Assembly (NCBI GenBank): GCA_002239065.1
Contig: MPNO01000029.1
Span: 1 to 50,966 of the forward strand
Direction of reading: 5' to 3'
From: Defluviicoccus sp. bin129
GTDB taxonomy: Bacteria > Pseudomonadota > Alphaproteobacteria > MPNO01
Length of the DNA stretch: 50,966 nt
In this document: one piece after another, positions 16,636-29,012 of the stretch
How the letters are laid out: each line of letters starts with the position of its first letter
How positions within the stretch are numbered: position 1 is the first letter of the stretch
Translations under genes and position numbers: made by a program
Notes under the pieces: generated by a model
The model's input: only the letters and a program-made list of their open reading frames with translations
What the model was told of the DNA's origin: nothing
Database searches by the model: none

Positions 16636-17148
16636 CTAGTTGCGCCTCGCGATGGAACGCAGAACCCAGGACAGCAGCCAATAGAGAAACGGGAACACCG
16701 TCAAGGTCAGAACCACCTGGAGCCCCAGCGGCGTCGGGTCGACATAGCGGAGATGCCAGCCGATGACCGCAAGCCAGTACACCAGCGCCGCGAACGCCGC
16801 GGTGACCCCGAACGCCCACCAGACGACGAGGAACGACTTGCCCCTGAAGAAGGTGCGCTGGAAGACGATCGCGCCGTAGACGATCAGCAGGGTCAGCCCG
16901 TTGAGGCCCACCGGCTCGCCGTTGAGGAGGTCCTGCCACAGGCCGAGCGGAAGCACCGCGACCGCCGGCATCAGGTCGGGACGGTAGATCGTCCAGTAGA
17001 ACACGGCGATCAGCCCGAGATTGGGCGCGACCGAGCCGATCGCCGGCACGTTGATGTGGATCGCCCCCAGCATGATCAGCACCAGCGAGACGACAAAGGG
17101 GGTGAGGTTGGTGGCGAACTCGTGGAGGCGCCGGAGAACCCCGCTCAA
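16636..17148 (-). CDS. mreD: Rod-shape-determining protein MreD
   Basis: A 170-residue inner-membrane protein with about five to six hydrophobic helices (FVVSLVLIMLGAIHI, LGLIAVFYWTIYRPDLMP, GLNGLTLLIVYGAIV and others). The YWTIYRPDLMP and LGLWQDLLNGEPVGLN segments are characteristic of alphaproteobacterial MreD. It links MreC to the RodA/PBP2 synthase. Its start overlaps the mreC stop by 4 nt, so translation is coupled. Confidence 0.9.
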   Translation of the reverse strand: MSGVLRRLHEFATNLTPFVVSLVLIMLGAIHINVPAIGSVAPNLGLIAVFYWTIYRPDLMPAVAVLPLGLWQDLLNGEPVGLNGLTLLIVYGAIVFQRTFFRGKSFLVVWWAFGVTAAFAALVYWLAVIGWHLRYVDPTPLGLQVVLTLTVFPFLYWLLSWVLRSIARRN

Positions 17149-18023
17149 TGTCCGGTACCGCCCGCGGCGGATGCCGACGCCGAACCGAGGGTCACTTCCG
17201 GGTAGGCGACAATGCGCACGAATTCGAGCCGGTCGAGTTCCGCCAGGGGCCGGACCTGGATCGCCTCTCCCGCGACGTTCGAGACGATGCCGATCGGCAA
17301 CCCGGGCGGCAGCATCCCGCCATGGCCCGAGGTCACCACCCGGTCGCCGCTGTCGACCCGCGCGGTGTGACGCAGAAACGAGATCCTGGGCATGGCGGTG
17401 TTGTCGCCCGCGAGGATCGCCCGCTCCCGCGTGCCTTCGAACATCACCGGGATGCGCGAGTTGAGGTCGGTGATCAGCAGGATACGCGCCGACCGGTTGC
17501 CCACCGCGACGACGCGGCCGATCAGCCCGTCCCCGGTCATCGCCGCCTGGCCCTTGGCGACGCCGTCCCGCGCGCCGGCGACGACGACGATGGAACGGAC
17601 GAAGACGCCGCCGGAATCGCCCACCACGCGGGCGCCGATATGGTCGACCCCGGGCTCCGGCACGAAGCGCATGAGCTGCCGGAGGCGGTCGTTCTCCTGC
17701 GACAGGCTGAGACCCGCGGCCTGCCAGTGCAGCAGCCGCTCGTTCTGGGCCCGCAGCCGGGCGTTCTCGTCACGCAGCCGGCCGAGCTCGTTGATGCCTT
17801 CGATGGCGTCGGCGACCGTCGCCGCGGGGCGCGCCACGACACTCATGATCGGGGCGACGAAATCGACCACCCCGGCGCGCAGCTTCTCGAACAGGACCGT
17901 CTCGGCCTTGCCCAGCAGGGTGATCCCGAACGCGGCCAGGATCAGCGTCGCCAGGACGACGCGTTGACTGAGGGTGCCCGAAGGGACCGCCAGCCGGACG
18001 ATGGATGCCGGTCGATACTTCAC
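17145..18023 (-). CDS. mreC: Rod-shape-determining protein MreC
   Basis: A 292-residue bitopic protein: one N-terminal membrane helix (about 20-37), a coiled coil (ELGRLRDENARLRAQNERLL, about 76-95) and a periplasmic double beta-barrel with GDGLIGRVVAVG, VTSGHGGMLPPGLPIGIV and a GSASASAAGG tail. MreC activates PBP2/RodA and connects it to MreB. It is 85 nt downstream of mreB and overlaps mreD by 4 nt. Length is within the usual family range. Confidence 0.94.
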   Translation of the reverse strand: MKYRPASIVRLAVPSGTLSQRVVLATLILAAFGITLLGKAETVLFEKLRAGVVDFVAPIMSVVARPAATVADAIEGINELGRLRDENARLRAQNERLLHWQAAGLSLSQENDRLRQLMRFVPEPGVDHIGARVVGDSGGVFVRSIVVVAGARDGVAKGQAAMTGDGLIGRVVAVGNRSARILLITDLNSRIPVMFEGTRERAILAGDNTAMPRISFLRHTARVDSGDRVVTSGHGGMLPPGLPIGIVSNVAGEAIQVRPLAELDRLEFVRIVAYPEVTLGSASASAAGGTGH

Positions 18024-18108
18024 CGACGCCGGGCCTCCTTACTCTGCCTTGCCCCGAAATATGAGGTCTTCGTTCCTTCCTCCCGATAACGGGATGCGAA
18101 TCGCGGTT

Positions 18109-19155
<1,047 letters not shown>

Positions 19156-19207
19156 CTATTCGATACCTCGTTGAGCGTGGCCGTCCGGCGGGCAAACCCC
19201 GCCCGCG

Positions 19208-20761
19208 TCAGGCGATGAGCGCCTCGGGCGCCGTCTTTTCCCTCTTCACCAGCAGTTTGTTGAGCGCGTTCACATAGGCCCGGGCGGACGCCACGAGCGT
19301 ATCGGTGTCGGCGCCCTGGCCGTTCACCGTCTTGCCCTCCTCCTCGAGCCTGACGGTGACCTCGGCCTGTGCGTCGGTCCCCTCGGTCACCGCGTGCACC
19401 TGGTAGAGCTTCAGCGTGGCGCTGTGCGCGAACAGCTCCTTGATCGCGTTGAAGGTGGCATCCACCGGGCCGTCGCCGGTCGCCTCGGTGCCGCGGCGAT
19501 CGCCGTCGACCTCGAGCTCCAGCGTCGCGCTCTGCGGACCGACCGAGCCGCAGACCACGTGCAGCGACAGGAAGCGAATCCGGTCGTTGCGCCGGATCAC
19601 GGCGTCGTCGACCAGGGCGGCGATGTCCTCGTCGAAGATCTCCTTCTTCTTGTCGGCGAGGTCCTTGAAGCGCCGGAACGCGTCCTGCAGGGCGTTCTCG
19701 CCGAGATCGTAGCCGAGCTCCTTGATCTTCTCGCGGAAGGCATGGCGTCCGGAATGCTTGCCCATGACCAGCGTCGAGCGCGCCAGACCGACCGATTCCG
19801 GCGTCATGATCTCGTATGTGCCGGCATGCTTGAGCACCCCGTCCTGGTGGATGCCGGCTTCGTGGGCGAAGGCGTTGGCGCCGACGATCGCCTTGTTCGG
19901 CTGGACCGTGAACCCGGTGATCGTCGAGACCAGCTTGGATATCCGGGTGATCACGGCGGTGTCGATCCCCGTCGTGTAGGGCATCCGGTCGTGGCGCGTC
20001 CGGAGCGCCATCACGATCTCTTCCAGCGCGGCGTTGCCGGCCCGCTCGCCGAGCCCGTTGATGGTGCATTCGACCTGCCGCGCGCCGGCCTCCACCGCCG
20101 CCAGCGAGTTGGCCACGGCGAGCCCGAGATCGTTGTGGCAATGGGCCGAGAATATCGCCTTGTCGCTGTTCGGCACCCGTTCGCGCAGCATGCGGATCAG
20201 CCCGCCGAACTCCTCGGGGAGCGCATAGCCCACCGTATCCGGCAGGTTGATGCAGGTGGCGCCGGCGCGGATCGCCGCCTCGACGCAGCGGCACAGGAAA
20301 TCGGGGTCCGAGCGCGAGCCGTCCTCCGGCGACCAGTCGACGTCGTCGGTGAACCGGCGCGCATGGCCGACGCTGTCGATGACCGCCCCGTGCACGTCGT
20401 CGGGCTCCATCTGCAGCTTGTACTTCATGTGCAGCGGGCTGGTCGCGATGAAGGTATGGATGCGCCGCCGCTCGGCCGGGGCGAGCGCCTCGGCCGCGCG
20501 TTCGATATCGGCCCGTCCGGAGCGCGCGAGGCCGCAGATGACGGGCCCCTTGACCAGCCGGGAGACCTCGTGGACCGCCTCGAAATCGCCGTTCGAGGCG
20601 ATCGGGAAGCCGGCCTCGATCACGTCGACGCCGAGATCCGCGAGGAGTTCGGCGATCCGCAGCTTTTCGTCGAGGTTCATCGAGGCGCCCGGCGACTGCT
20701 CGCCGTCGCGCAGCGTGGTGTCGAAGATGATGACTCGGTTCGGGTCGGTGTTCAGGGTCAT
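19208..20761 (-). CDS. leuA: 2-isopropylmalate synthase
   Basis: First committed enzyme of leucine synthesis: acetyl-CoA plus 2-oxoisovalerate gives 2-isopropylmalate. It is 517 residues, full length. The catalytic TIM barrel starts [16 protein letters not shown]; the metal-binding HxH is in [16 protein letters not shown]. The C-terminal LeuA regulatory domain (residues about 390-500), site of leucine feedback inhibition, is present and ends in [12 protein letters not shown] hairpin lies 37-85 nt upstream (20798-20846). It is upstream of mreB and downstream of ilvC with a 391-nt gap. Confidence 0.96.
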   Translation of the reverse strand: MTLNTDPNRVIIFDTTLRDGEQSPGASMNLDEKLRIAELLADLGVDVIEAGFPIASNGDFEAVHEVSRLVKGPVICGLARSGRADIERAAEALAPAERRRIHTFIATSPLHMKYKLQMEPDDVHGAVIDSVGHARRFTDDVDWSPEDGSRSDPDFLCRCVEAAIRAGATCINLPDTVGYALPEEFGGLIRMLRERVPNSDKAIFSAHCHNDLGLAVANSLAAVEAGARQVECTINGLGERAGNAALEEIVMALRTRHDRMPYTTGIDTAVITRISKLVSTITGFTVQPNKAIVGANAFAHEAGIHQDGVLKHAGTYEIMTPESVGLARSTLVMGKHSGRHAFREKIKELGYDLGENALQDAFRRFKDLADKKKEIFDEDIAALVDDAVIRRNDRIRFLSLHVVCGSVGPQSATLELEVDGDRRGTEATGDGPVDATFNAIKELFAHSATLKLYQVHAVTEGTDAQAEVTVRLEEEGKTVNGQGADTDTLVASARAYVNALNKLLVKREKTAPEALIA

Positions 20762-21152
20762 CCTGGAGCTCCCATGAAGCGGTTGTAGGACCTGGCTCAG
20801 CCCCCTGCCCGGCGTGCCGCTCGCGGCGGCCGCCGTTCAGGGGCTGCTAAGTCGTCCAACCTCACCGGCCATCGGCCCGATCGCGGAGCCCGGGCGCGCG
20901 CGGCCGGCGTGCCGGGCAGGCCCGGCAACCGATTCCGCTTTCGCCCGTATCGAAGACATGCTTGACCCCCGCATCCGGCCACAGAGCACTGTTCGCCGAA
21001 CGGACTCCACGTCCAGGCGACCGTGCGAACCTCCCAGCAGCCTAGGTTTACGCCGAGACTCTCAACTGCGCAATCAATATGTGGGCGCATGTCGGCATAT
21101 CACATCGACTATGCGTCAATCTGCCGCGCGGCATGGCTGTCGCCGACAGGCG
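20762..21152. other. Gap between ilvC and leuA; no supported gene, GC hairpins
   Basis: No coding frame here has family resemblance. One minus-strand frame (20797-21090) is Arg/Pro-rich and looks like random high-G+C translation. The stretch holds two inverted repeats: CAGCCCCCTG (20798-20807) with CAGGGGCTG (20838-20846), nine pairs with one bulge, just upstream of leuA; and TGCCGGGC-AG-GCCCGGCA (20910-20927). Neither is followed by a T run. This may be the leuA leader; a promoter is not obvious, and no leucine-rich leader peptide was found. Confidence 0.4.
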
Positions 21153-22283
<1,131 letters not shown>

Positions 22284-22310
22284 TCAACCGGAGCGACCCT
22301 TGCCCGGCGC

Positions 22311-22339
22311 TTGCTCGTGTATTGGATATTGTTTATATT
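22311..22339 (+). promoter_or_regulatory. Putative parDE promoter
   Basis: TTGCTC and TATATT separated by exactly 17 nt, in an A+T-rich pocket unlike the surrounding DNA. Four ATTG words recur at 22321, 22328, 22337 and 22346 over the -10 region, a plausible site for ParD autorepression. The parD start is 30 nt downstream, preceded by GAGGAG. Confidence 0.55.
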
Positions 22340-22368
22340 GAATGCATTGGCGACGAGGAGGCCGGCCC

Positions 22369-22635
22369 ATGCGGCGCACCACGACGCTGACGGTTCGCCT
22401 CGGCGGCGCGCTCGGCGACTTCGTGGCGGCCAATGTCGGCGAAACCGGCTCCTACGAGAATGTCAGCGAGTATATTCGCGACCTGATCCGTCGCGACAAG
22501 GAGCGCTCGGAGCGCGAGGCGTTCGAGCGCCTGAAGGCCGAGCTGGAACGCGGCTTCGCCGCGCCGGACGACACCTACCATCCGCTATCGGCGTCGGACG
22601 TCATCGCGAGGAACCGGGCGCGCGGCGCTCCATGA
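22369..22635 (+). CDS. parD: ParD-like antitoxin
   Basis: An 88-residue ribbon-helix-helix antitoxin. RTTTLTVRLGGALGDFVAAN is the DNA-binding half and SYENVSEYIRDLIRRDKERS the second helix with the ParD signature. The acidic C-terminus binds the toxin. The start at 22369 has a GAGGAG box; an ATG at 22342 would add nine residues unlike the family. The stop overlaps parE by 4 nt (ATGA). The pair lies on the plus strand between minus-strand ilvC and ilvN, consistent with insertion into an ilv cluster. Confidence 0.85.
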   Translation: MRRTTTLTVRLGGALGDFVAANVGETGSYENVSEYIRDLIRRDKERSEREAFERLKAELERGFAAPDDTYHPLSASDVIARNRARGAP

Positions 22636-22946
22636 CGTTGGTCCGCGTACCGGAGGCGGCCGCACACCGTATCGACGAGATCTGGCGCTACTCCCTGGAA
22701 CGGTGGGGAGAGGCGCGGGCGGACGCCTGTGTCACGGGCCTGTTCGAGGCGTTCGAGGGGATCGTCACGGGAGCCGTCGCCTCGCGCCCGATCCCGGCTC
22801 CGTTCGGGGTGGACGGCTACGTCTTCCGCTACGAGAGGCACTTCGTCTACTGGAAACGGCTGGACAACGGCGACATCGGCATCGTCACCGTGCTGCATGA
22901 GCGCATGCACCGGATCGGGCCACTCCTGGAAGATCTGGAGCGGTGA
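22632..22946 (+). CDS. parE: ParE-like toxin
   Basis: A 104-residue RelE/ParE-fold toxin; characterised ParE proteins poison DNA gyrase. Characteristic segments are VPEAAAHRIDEIWRYSLERW near the start (the IW-x-Y-x-x-x-RWG pattern), GYVFRYERHFVYWKR in the central strands and IVTVLHERMHRI at the end. It is intact, unlike the parE remnant at 44450-44635. It ends 19 nt before the ilvN stop (convergent). Coupling to parD through ATGA supports a functional module. Confidence 0.83.
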   Translation: MTLVRVPEAAAHRIDEIWRYSLERWGEARADACVTGLFEAFEGIVTGAVASRPIPAPFGVDGYVFRYERHFVYWKRLDNGDIGIVTVLHERMHRIGPLLEDLER

Positions 22947-22965
22947 GGCGTGCGGGAATGCCCGC

Positions 22966-23469
22966 CTAAAGCCCTTCCTTGCCGCGCGCGATGGCGACGA
23001 CCCCGGTGCGCGACACGTCGACCAGCCCGAGCGGCTCCATCAGGCCGATGAAGGCGTCGAGCTTGTCGGTCGAGCCGGAAATCTCGAAGACGAAGGATTC
23101 TCCGGTGCTGTCGATCGCGCGCGCCCGGAAGATGTCGGCGATACGCAGCGACTCCACCCGCCGGTTGCCGCTCGCCTTGACCTTCACCAGCGCGAGCTCG
23201 CGCTCCACGTAAGGCCCCTCGATGGTCAGGTCGACCACCCTGTGGACCGGGACCAGGCGGTCGAGCTGGGCCTTGATCTGCTCGATGATCATCGGCGTGC
23301 CGGTGGTCACGACGGTGATCCGCGACAGCGCGTTCGCGGCGTCGACCTCGGCCACCGTCAGGCTCTCGATATTGTAGCCGCGCCCGGAGAACAGGCCGAT
23401 GACGCGGGCCAGCACGCCCGCCTCGTTGTCCACCAGGACCGAGATCGTATGCCGTTCGGTTTCGCTCAC
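22966..23469 (-). CDS. ilvN: Acetolactate synthase small (regulatory) subunit
   Basis: A 167-residue regulatory subunit (IlvN/IlvH). The N-terminal ACT domain is visible in RHTISVLVDNEAGVLARVIG and GRGYNIESLTVAEVD, which bind valine for feedback control; a second ACT-like domain follows (RVESLRIADIFRARAIDST). It stimulates and regulates the catalytic subunit encoded 16 nt upstream. The gene ends in VVAIARGKEGL, typical of Alphaproteobacteria. Confidence 0.95.
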   Translation of the reverse strand: MSETERHTISVLVDNEAGVLARVIGLFSGRGYNIESLTVAEVDAANALSRITVVTTGTPMIIEQIKAQLDRLVPVHRVVDLTIEGPYVERELALVKVKASGNRRVESLRIADIFRARAIDSTGESFVFEISGSTDKLDAFIGLMEPLGLVDVSRTGVVAIARGKEGL

Positions 23470-23485
23470 GCCCGCACCCCGCCGA

Positions 23486-25246
<1,761 letters not shown>

Positions 25247-25311
25247 CGAACTGCTCCCTTCGCACTTCGTCGCCCGGATTGCCGGCCGCCGCGGTCTTGC
25301 GGCGCGTCGGC

Positions 25312-25339
25312 AAAACGAAGCCGGCCTGTCGAGGCCGGC
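25312..25339 (-). terminator. Attenuator-like hairpin in ilvB leader
   Basis: On the minus strand GCCGGCCT-CGAC-AGGCCGGC is a perfect 8-bp stem with a tetraloop, followed directly by TTCGTTTT. It lies in the leader between the promoter (25406-25434) and the ilvB start, so it would stop transcription before ilvB unless prevented. A GC-rich stretch just downstream could pair alternatively. I found no leader peptide rich in Ile, Leu or Val codons, so the control input is unknown. Confidence 0.55.
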
Positions 25340-25405
25340 GGATTGCTCGCGCGTCCGCACCCGGAAACCGCCGGGCAGGGCGTCGTTCCCCCCTGAGGGA
25401 GCGCA

Positions 25406-25434
25406 AATCTAATGCGTCATCGATTCGGGGTCAA
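25406..25434 (-). promoter_or_regulatory. Putative ilvB promoter overlapping the miaA end
   Basis: On the minus strand TTGACC (25429-25434) and TAGATT (25406-25411) are separated by 17 nt, an excellent housekeeping-sigma match in high-G+C DNA. The -35 lies within the last codons of miaA and the stop codon is in the spacer. Transcription would start near 25399, giving a leader of about 150 nt before ilvB. Confidence 0.6.
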
Positions 25435-26442
25435 CCGGAAATCGCTAATAAATGAAAAGATTTCCGGCACCAGACTTTCCGAATATTGCTCTGCCACGAC
25501 ACGATCCGGTCGCGACCGGTTGCGGAACCAGGTCATTTGCCGGCGCGCGTAGCGCCGCGTGTCGCGCTTGGCCGCGGCGACGGCGTCCTCCAGCGCGAGG
25601 GCGCCCGCGCAATGGGCGAGCAGCGGCGCGAGGCCGACCGCCTTCATCGCCGGAAGCGCGGGATCGAGCTTCATCGCCCGCACCGCCCGCGCCTCCTCGA
25701 CCGCGCCTTCGGCGATCATCCGGTCGAAGCGCGCCTCGCAGGCCGCGTAGACCGCGTCGCGGCCGGGCATCAGCAGGATCTGCAAGACCGACCAGCCCTC
25801 CGCCGGGGGCGCGGCCTGGCGCGCCTGCCAGACATGGAGCGGCTCGCCCGTCGCCTCGATCACCTCGAGCGCGCGCAGGATGCGCTGCGGGTCGCTCGCG
25901 CGGACCGCCCGGGCGCCGTCCGGGTCGCGCCGCGCGAGCAGATCGTGCATCGCCGCGCTCCCGCGCTCTTCGAGCAGCCCGCGCAGGCGGGCGCGGATCG
26001 CCGGGTCGGGGGGCGGCACCGCCGCCAGCCCGTCGACCAGGGCATGGAGATAGAGGCCGGTCCCGCCGACCACGATGGGGCGGAGCCCAGCGTCGCGGGC
26101 GGCTTCGATCTCCGCCGCCGCGCATCTCCGCCAGCGCCCCGCCGACCACGGATCGTCCGCCCGGGCGATCCCGAACAGGCGGTGCGGCGCGCGCGCCAGC
26201 GCATCGGCCCCGGGGCGCGCGGTGAGGATGGAGAGCGCCTCGTAGAGCTGCATCGAATCGGCGTTGATCACCACCCCGCCGAGGCGTTCGGCGAGCGCCA
26301 GCGCGAGCGCCGACTTGCCGCTCGCGGTCGGCCCGCCGATCGCGATCACCGGCGGCCGGGTGTCGACGGAAGCCGCGCTCCGCGTCGCATCGTCCGGAAT
26401 GGCGGGACGGGGCGGCTCGGCGCCTTCGATCCCTTGGATCAC
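25417..26442 (-). CDS. miaA: tRNA dimethylallyltransferase
   Basis: A 341-residue enzyme transferring a dimethylallyl group to A37 of tRNAs reading UNN codons. It has the P-loop GGPTASGKSALALALAERLG (about residue 36), NADSMQLYEALSILTARPG, the IVVGGTGLYLHALVDGLAAV segment (spanning the DMAPP site) and the C-terminal KRDTRRYARRQMTWFRNR motif that binds tRNA. The N-terminal 29 residues before the conserved region are non-conserved, and the true start could be later. It is followed by the ilvB promoter. Confidence 0.94.
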   Translation of the reverse strand: MIQGIEGAEPPRPAIPDDATRSAASVDTRPPVIAIGGPTASGKSALALALAERLGGVVINADSMQLYEALSILTARPGADALARAPHRLFGIARADDPWSAGRWRRCAAAEIEAARDAGLRPIVVGGTGLYLHALVDGLAAVPPPDPAIRARLRGLLEERGSAAMHDLLARRDPDGARAVRASDPQRILRALEVIEATGEPLHVWQARQAAPPAEGWSVLQILLMPGRDAVYAACEARFDRMIAEGAVEEARAVRAMKLDPALPAMKAVGLAPLLAHCAGALALEDAVAAAKRDTRRYARRQMTWFRNRSRPDRVVAEQYSESLVPEIFSFISDFRLTPNR

Positions 26443-26678
26443 GATCGGCAGGACCTCGGAGTACGGAAAAATGGACGCTCCACTACGCCGCGGCTATTTC
26501 GGACTGGCGGCTTTCGGCGGTGCCGCCGTTCGGATCGGGCGGCGGCACGGCAGAAATTCGCTGTTGCTGTCAGCTCCGAACCGTCGTCGATGTTGGGCAC
26601 CGGCTTGGTCGCTCCGACCTGGGGTTTGGCATCGAACGCCTTGGAGATGATCGCTCTGCTGGGACGAAGGTGATCCTG

Positions 26679-27131
26679 TCAAAACGCCAGCGTGTAGGCT
26701 CCCAGGACGCCGTTATAGATCAGCACATACCGCGACAGAACGTCGCGACCTATGAGAGCGTGGAACCCCTGGTGCTCCACCAGGGGCGTGGCAATGACGG
26801 GAAGATTGCGAGCCAAATGGGGAGGCTCGTCCGTCCCGGCGAAGATGGCGAGACCGATACCGATATCGTACTGTTCGGTCGTCATGGCTTCGTCGATCGT
26901 CGAGGGTGTGACCAGCGTAGCCTCGCCGCTGGGCTCGAGACCCGACCTGTCGACAATGCTGTGATCGATACAGGTGCAGCTTGCTCCAGTGTCCACCAAC
27001 CCTTGTGCAGGGACTCCATTTGGAATGGGCATATCCGCTGCACTCAGTGCATTGAAGCGAGCCTCGCTAACGCTAATCATCGCGTTGAGCATGGGGCCTT
27101 TGTTTTCTACTTGGAGAGTGAAGTGAGGCAC
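26679..27131 (-). CDS. Retropepsin-like aspartic protease family protein
   Basis: A 150-residue single-domain protein with the aspartyl protease active-site motif GLVDTGASCTCID (Asp at about residue 47) and a C-terminal flap-side strand HALIGRDVLSRYVLIYNG, the usual partner of the DTGAS motif in retroviral-type proteases. One domain carries one Asp, so it should act as a dimer. No signal peptide is visible. The start is GTG, overlapping the end of the upstream small gene by 25 nt. The locus has clearly lower G+C than its neighbours, which suggests acquisition. Biological role is unknown. Confidence 0.7.
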   Translation of the reverse strand: MPHFTLQVENKGPMLNAMISVSEARFNALSAADMPIPNGVPAQGLVDTGASCTCIDHSIVDRSGLEPSGEATLVTPSTIDEAMTTEQYDIGIGLAIFAGTDEPPHLARNLPVIATPLVEHQGFHALIGRDVLSRYVLIYNGVLGAYTLAF

Positions 27132-27373
27132 GGGTCCACGCTCCGACTAATGAACTGCGCTTGCTCGATCACGTTGATTTGCTTGACCAGGAAAGGTTGA
27201 AGCCCGAACTTTTCATAGCCGCTCTTCAGAGCGTCATCGTAGCTAGAGAAGAAGCCCGCGACTTCTTCTTCCTTGATCAGGACGTATTCCCCCTGCTTCG
27301 CGCTCCAGCTGGCCAGATTTGCCTTGTAGGCGCTCAACTCTCGCGCCAGTCTTTTCCCGCCTTTGTTCGTCAT
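27107..27373 (-). CDS. Small protein paired with retropepsin-like gene
   Basis: An 88-residue protein with a Lys/Arg-rich N-terminus, then GEYVLIKEEEVAGFFSSYDD and ALKSGYEKFGLQPFLVKQI. This compact pattern (fitness-of-fold strand, then ALKxGYExFGLxPFLVKxI) is one I associate with small hypothetical proteins found beside retropepsin-like genes; I know no tested function. ATG 27373 was chosen because upstream residues look non-conserved. It overlaps the protease gene by 25 nt, so the two are probably translated together. G+C is low relative to the window. Confidence 0.6.
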   Translation of the reverse strand: MTNKGGKRLARELSAYKANLASWSAKQGEYVLIKEEEVAGFFSSYDDALKSGYEKFGLQPFLVKQINVIEQAQFISRSVDPCLTSLSK

Positions 27374-27499
27374 TGGTCGATTCTCCAGGAGACGCTTCCG
27401 GGATCTGCGGATTCCTCCTTTCCGCCGGCCATCGGATATTTCAATCCTGCGAGCGGTCCCTTCGTCGGTGCAGCCGTTCAAGCCTTTGTTTGGCGGCGC

Positions 27500-28954
27500 T
27501 CAGCCCTTGGCGACGCTGAGCGCGATGAAGTGCTGGTTGCTCTCGCGCTCGACCAGGACGAGCAGCGTCTTGCGCTCCGCCTGGCGGGCGCTCTCGACCG
27601 CCGCCTCGACCTGGGACGGTTCGGTGACGTCGGACTGCTCGGGCCCGACCTTGCGGATGATGTCGCCGGGGCGGATCTGCTTCTCCGACGCCGGGCTGCC
27701 GGGCTTGACGTCGACGACGATCACGCCGGTCGCGTCGTCGGCCAGGTTGAAGCGCTCGCGGGTCTCGGGGGTGATGGCGGCGAGGTCGAGGCCCAGCGTC
27801 TCGACCGTTGCCTGGCCCGGCTTCTCGCCCGGCGTTCGCGCCGCGACCTGCCGCTCGTCATCGGGAAATTCGTCGAGCGTGACGTTGAGCGTCCTTTTCT
27901 CGCCCTTCCGCCAGACGACGACGGGGACCTCCCGCCCCACCTCGGTCTCGGCGACGATCCGGGGAAGGCTCCGCATCTCGGAGATGGTCTTGCCGTCGAA
28001 GGCCAGGATCACGTCGCCGACCTCGACCTTCGCCCTGGCGGCGGGCCCGCCCTCGGCGAGGCTGGTCACCAGCGCCCCCGACGCGTCGGGCAGGCCGAGC
28101 CCCTGGGCGATGTCGTCGGTGACGGTCTGGATGCGCACGCCGATATAGCCGCGCCGCGCGCGGCCGAATTCGAGGAGCTGGTCGATGATCGGCCCGGCGA
28201 GGTTCGACGGGATCGCGAAGCCGATGCCGACGCTGCCCCCCGTCGGCGAGAAGATCGCCGTGTTGATGCCGATCACCTCGCCGGCGAGGTTGAACATCGG
28301 CCCGCCCGAATTGCCCCGGTTGATCGAGGCGTCGGTCTGGATGAAGTCGTCATAGGGGCCGGCGTTGATGTCGCGCTGGCGGGCCGACACGATGCCCGCC
28401 GTGACCGTGCCGCCGAGCCCGAAGGGGTTGCCGATCGCGATCACCCAGTCGCCGACGCGGGTCCCGTCGGAATTGCCCAGCTTGAGCGCGCTCAGCGTCT
28501 TCCCGCCCGGGTCGATGCGCAGCAGCGCGAGATCCGTCTTGGCGTCGCGCCCGATCACCTCGGCGTCGAGCCGGGTCTTGTCCGACAGGATGACCGCGAT
28601 CTTGTCGGCTTCCGCGATGACGTGGTTGTTGGTCACGATCACCCCGGTCGCGTCGATCACGAAGCCGGAACCGAGCGAGGTCACGCGCTGGCGCGGCATC
28701 GGGTTCTGCTGCTGGCGCTCGAAGAACTCGCGGAAGAAGCGCTCGAACGGGGATCCCGGGGCGAAGCGGGGGATCTCCGGCCGGTTGCCGCTGTCGGAGC
28801 GCACGGTCTGGGTGGTCGAGATGTTGACCACCGAGGGCAGCAGCTTCGCCGCGAGATCGGCGAAGCTCTCGGGCGGCGCCTTGGCGAGCGCCGGCAGCGT
28901 CCCGGCGAGGACAACGACGAGAGCGAGCGCGAACCGGCGCTGCCCCGATTTCAT
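27500..28954 (-). CDS. degP: Periplasmic serine protease DegP/HtrA family
   Basis: A 484-residue protease/chaperone. The signal peptide covers residues 1-24 (RRFALALVVVLAGTLPALA). The catalytic triad is visible as H111 (VTNNHVI), D141 (KTDLALLRI) and S216 (NRGNSGGPM). Two PDZ domains follow, the first from about residue 255 and the second from about 385 (SPASEKQIRPGDIIRKVG). It degrades or refolds damaged envelope proteins. The start was moved to 28954 to place the signal peptide at the N-terminus. It is the last gene of the hflK-hflC-DUF2065-degP series. Confidence 0.94.
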   Translation of the reverse strand: MKSGQRRFALALVVVLAGTLPALAKAPPESFADLAAKLLPSVVNISTTQTVRSDSGNRPEIPRFAPGSPFERFFREFFERQQQNPMPRQRVTSLGSGFVIDATGVIVTNNHVIAEADKIAVILSDKTRLDAEVIGRDAKTDLALLRIDPGGKTLSALKLGNSDGTRVGDWVIAIGNPFGLGGTVTAGIVSARQRDINAGPYDDFIQTDASINRGNSGGPMFNLAGEVIGINTAIFSPTGGSVGIGFAIPSNLAGPIIDQLLEFGRARRGYIGVRIQTVTDDIAQGLGLPDASGALVTSLAEGGPAARAKVEVGDVILAFDGKTISEMRSLPRIVAETEVGREVPVVVWRKGEKRTLNVTLDEFPDDERQVAARTPGEKPGQATVETLGLDLAAITPETRERFNLADDATGVIVVDVKPGSPASEKQIRPGDIIRKVGPEQSDVTEPSQVEAAVESARQAERKTLLVLVERESNQHFIALSVAKG

Positions 28955-29012
28955 GGGTCTGCCATCGCGTGCGGTCACGACCTCTCTCCTTGCTGCGCCA
29001 TCCCGCAATTCC

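Noticed and set aside
20797..21090. Possible 97-residue protein on the minus strand in the ilvC-leuA gap
   Set aside because: Arg/Pro-rich sequence without family resemblance, no ribosome-binding site, and it spans GC hairpins.
26494..26682. Possible 62-residue protein between miaA and the retropepsin-like gene
   Set aside because: No conserved pattern and no ribosome-binding site; the 236-nt gap 26443-26678 otherwise shows nothing I can name.
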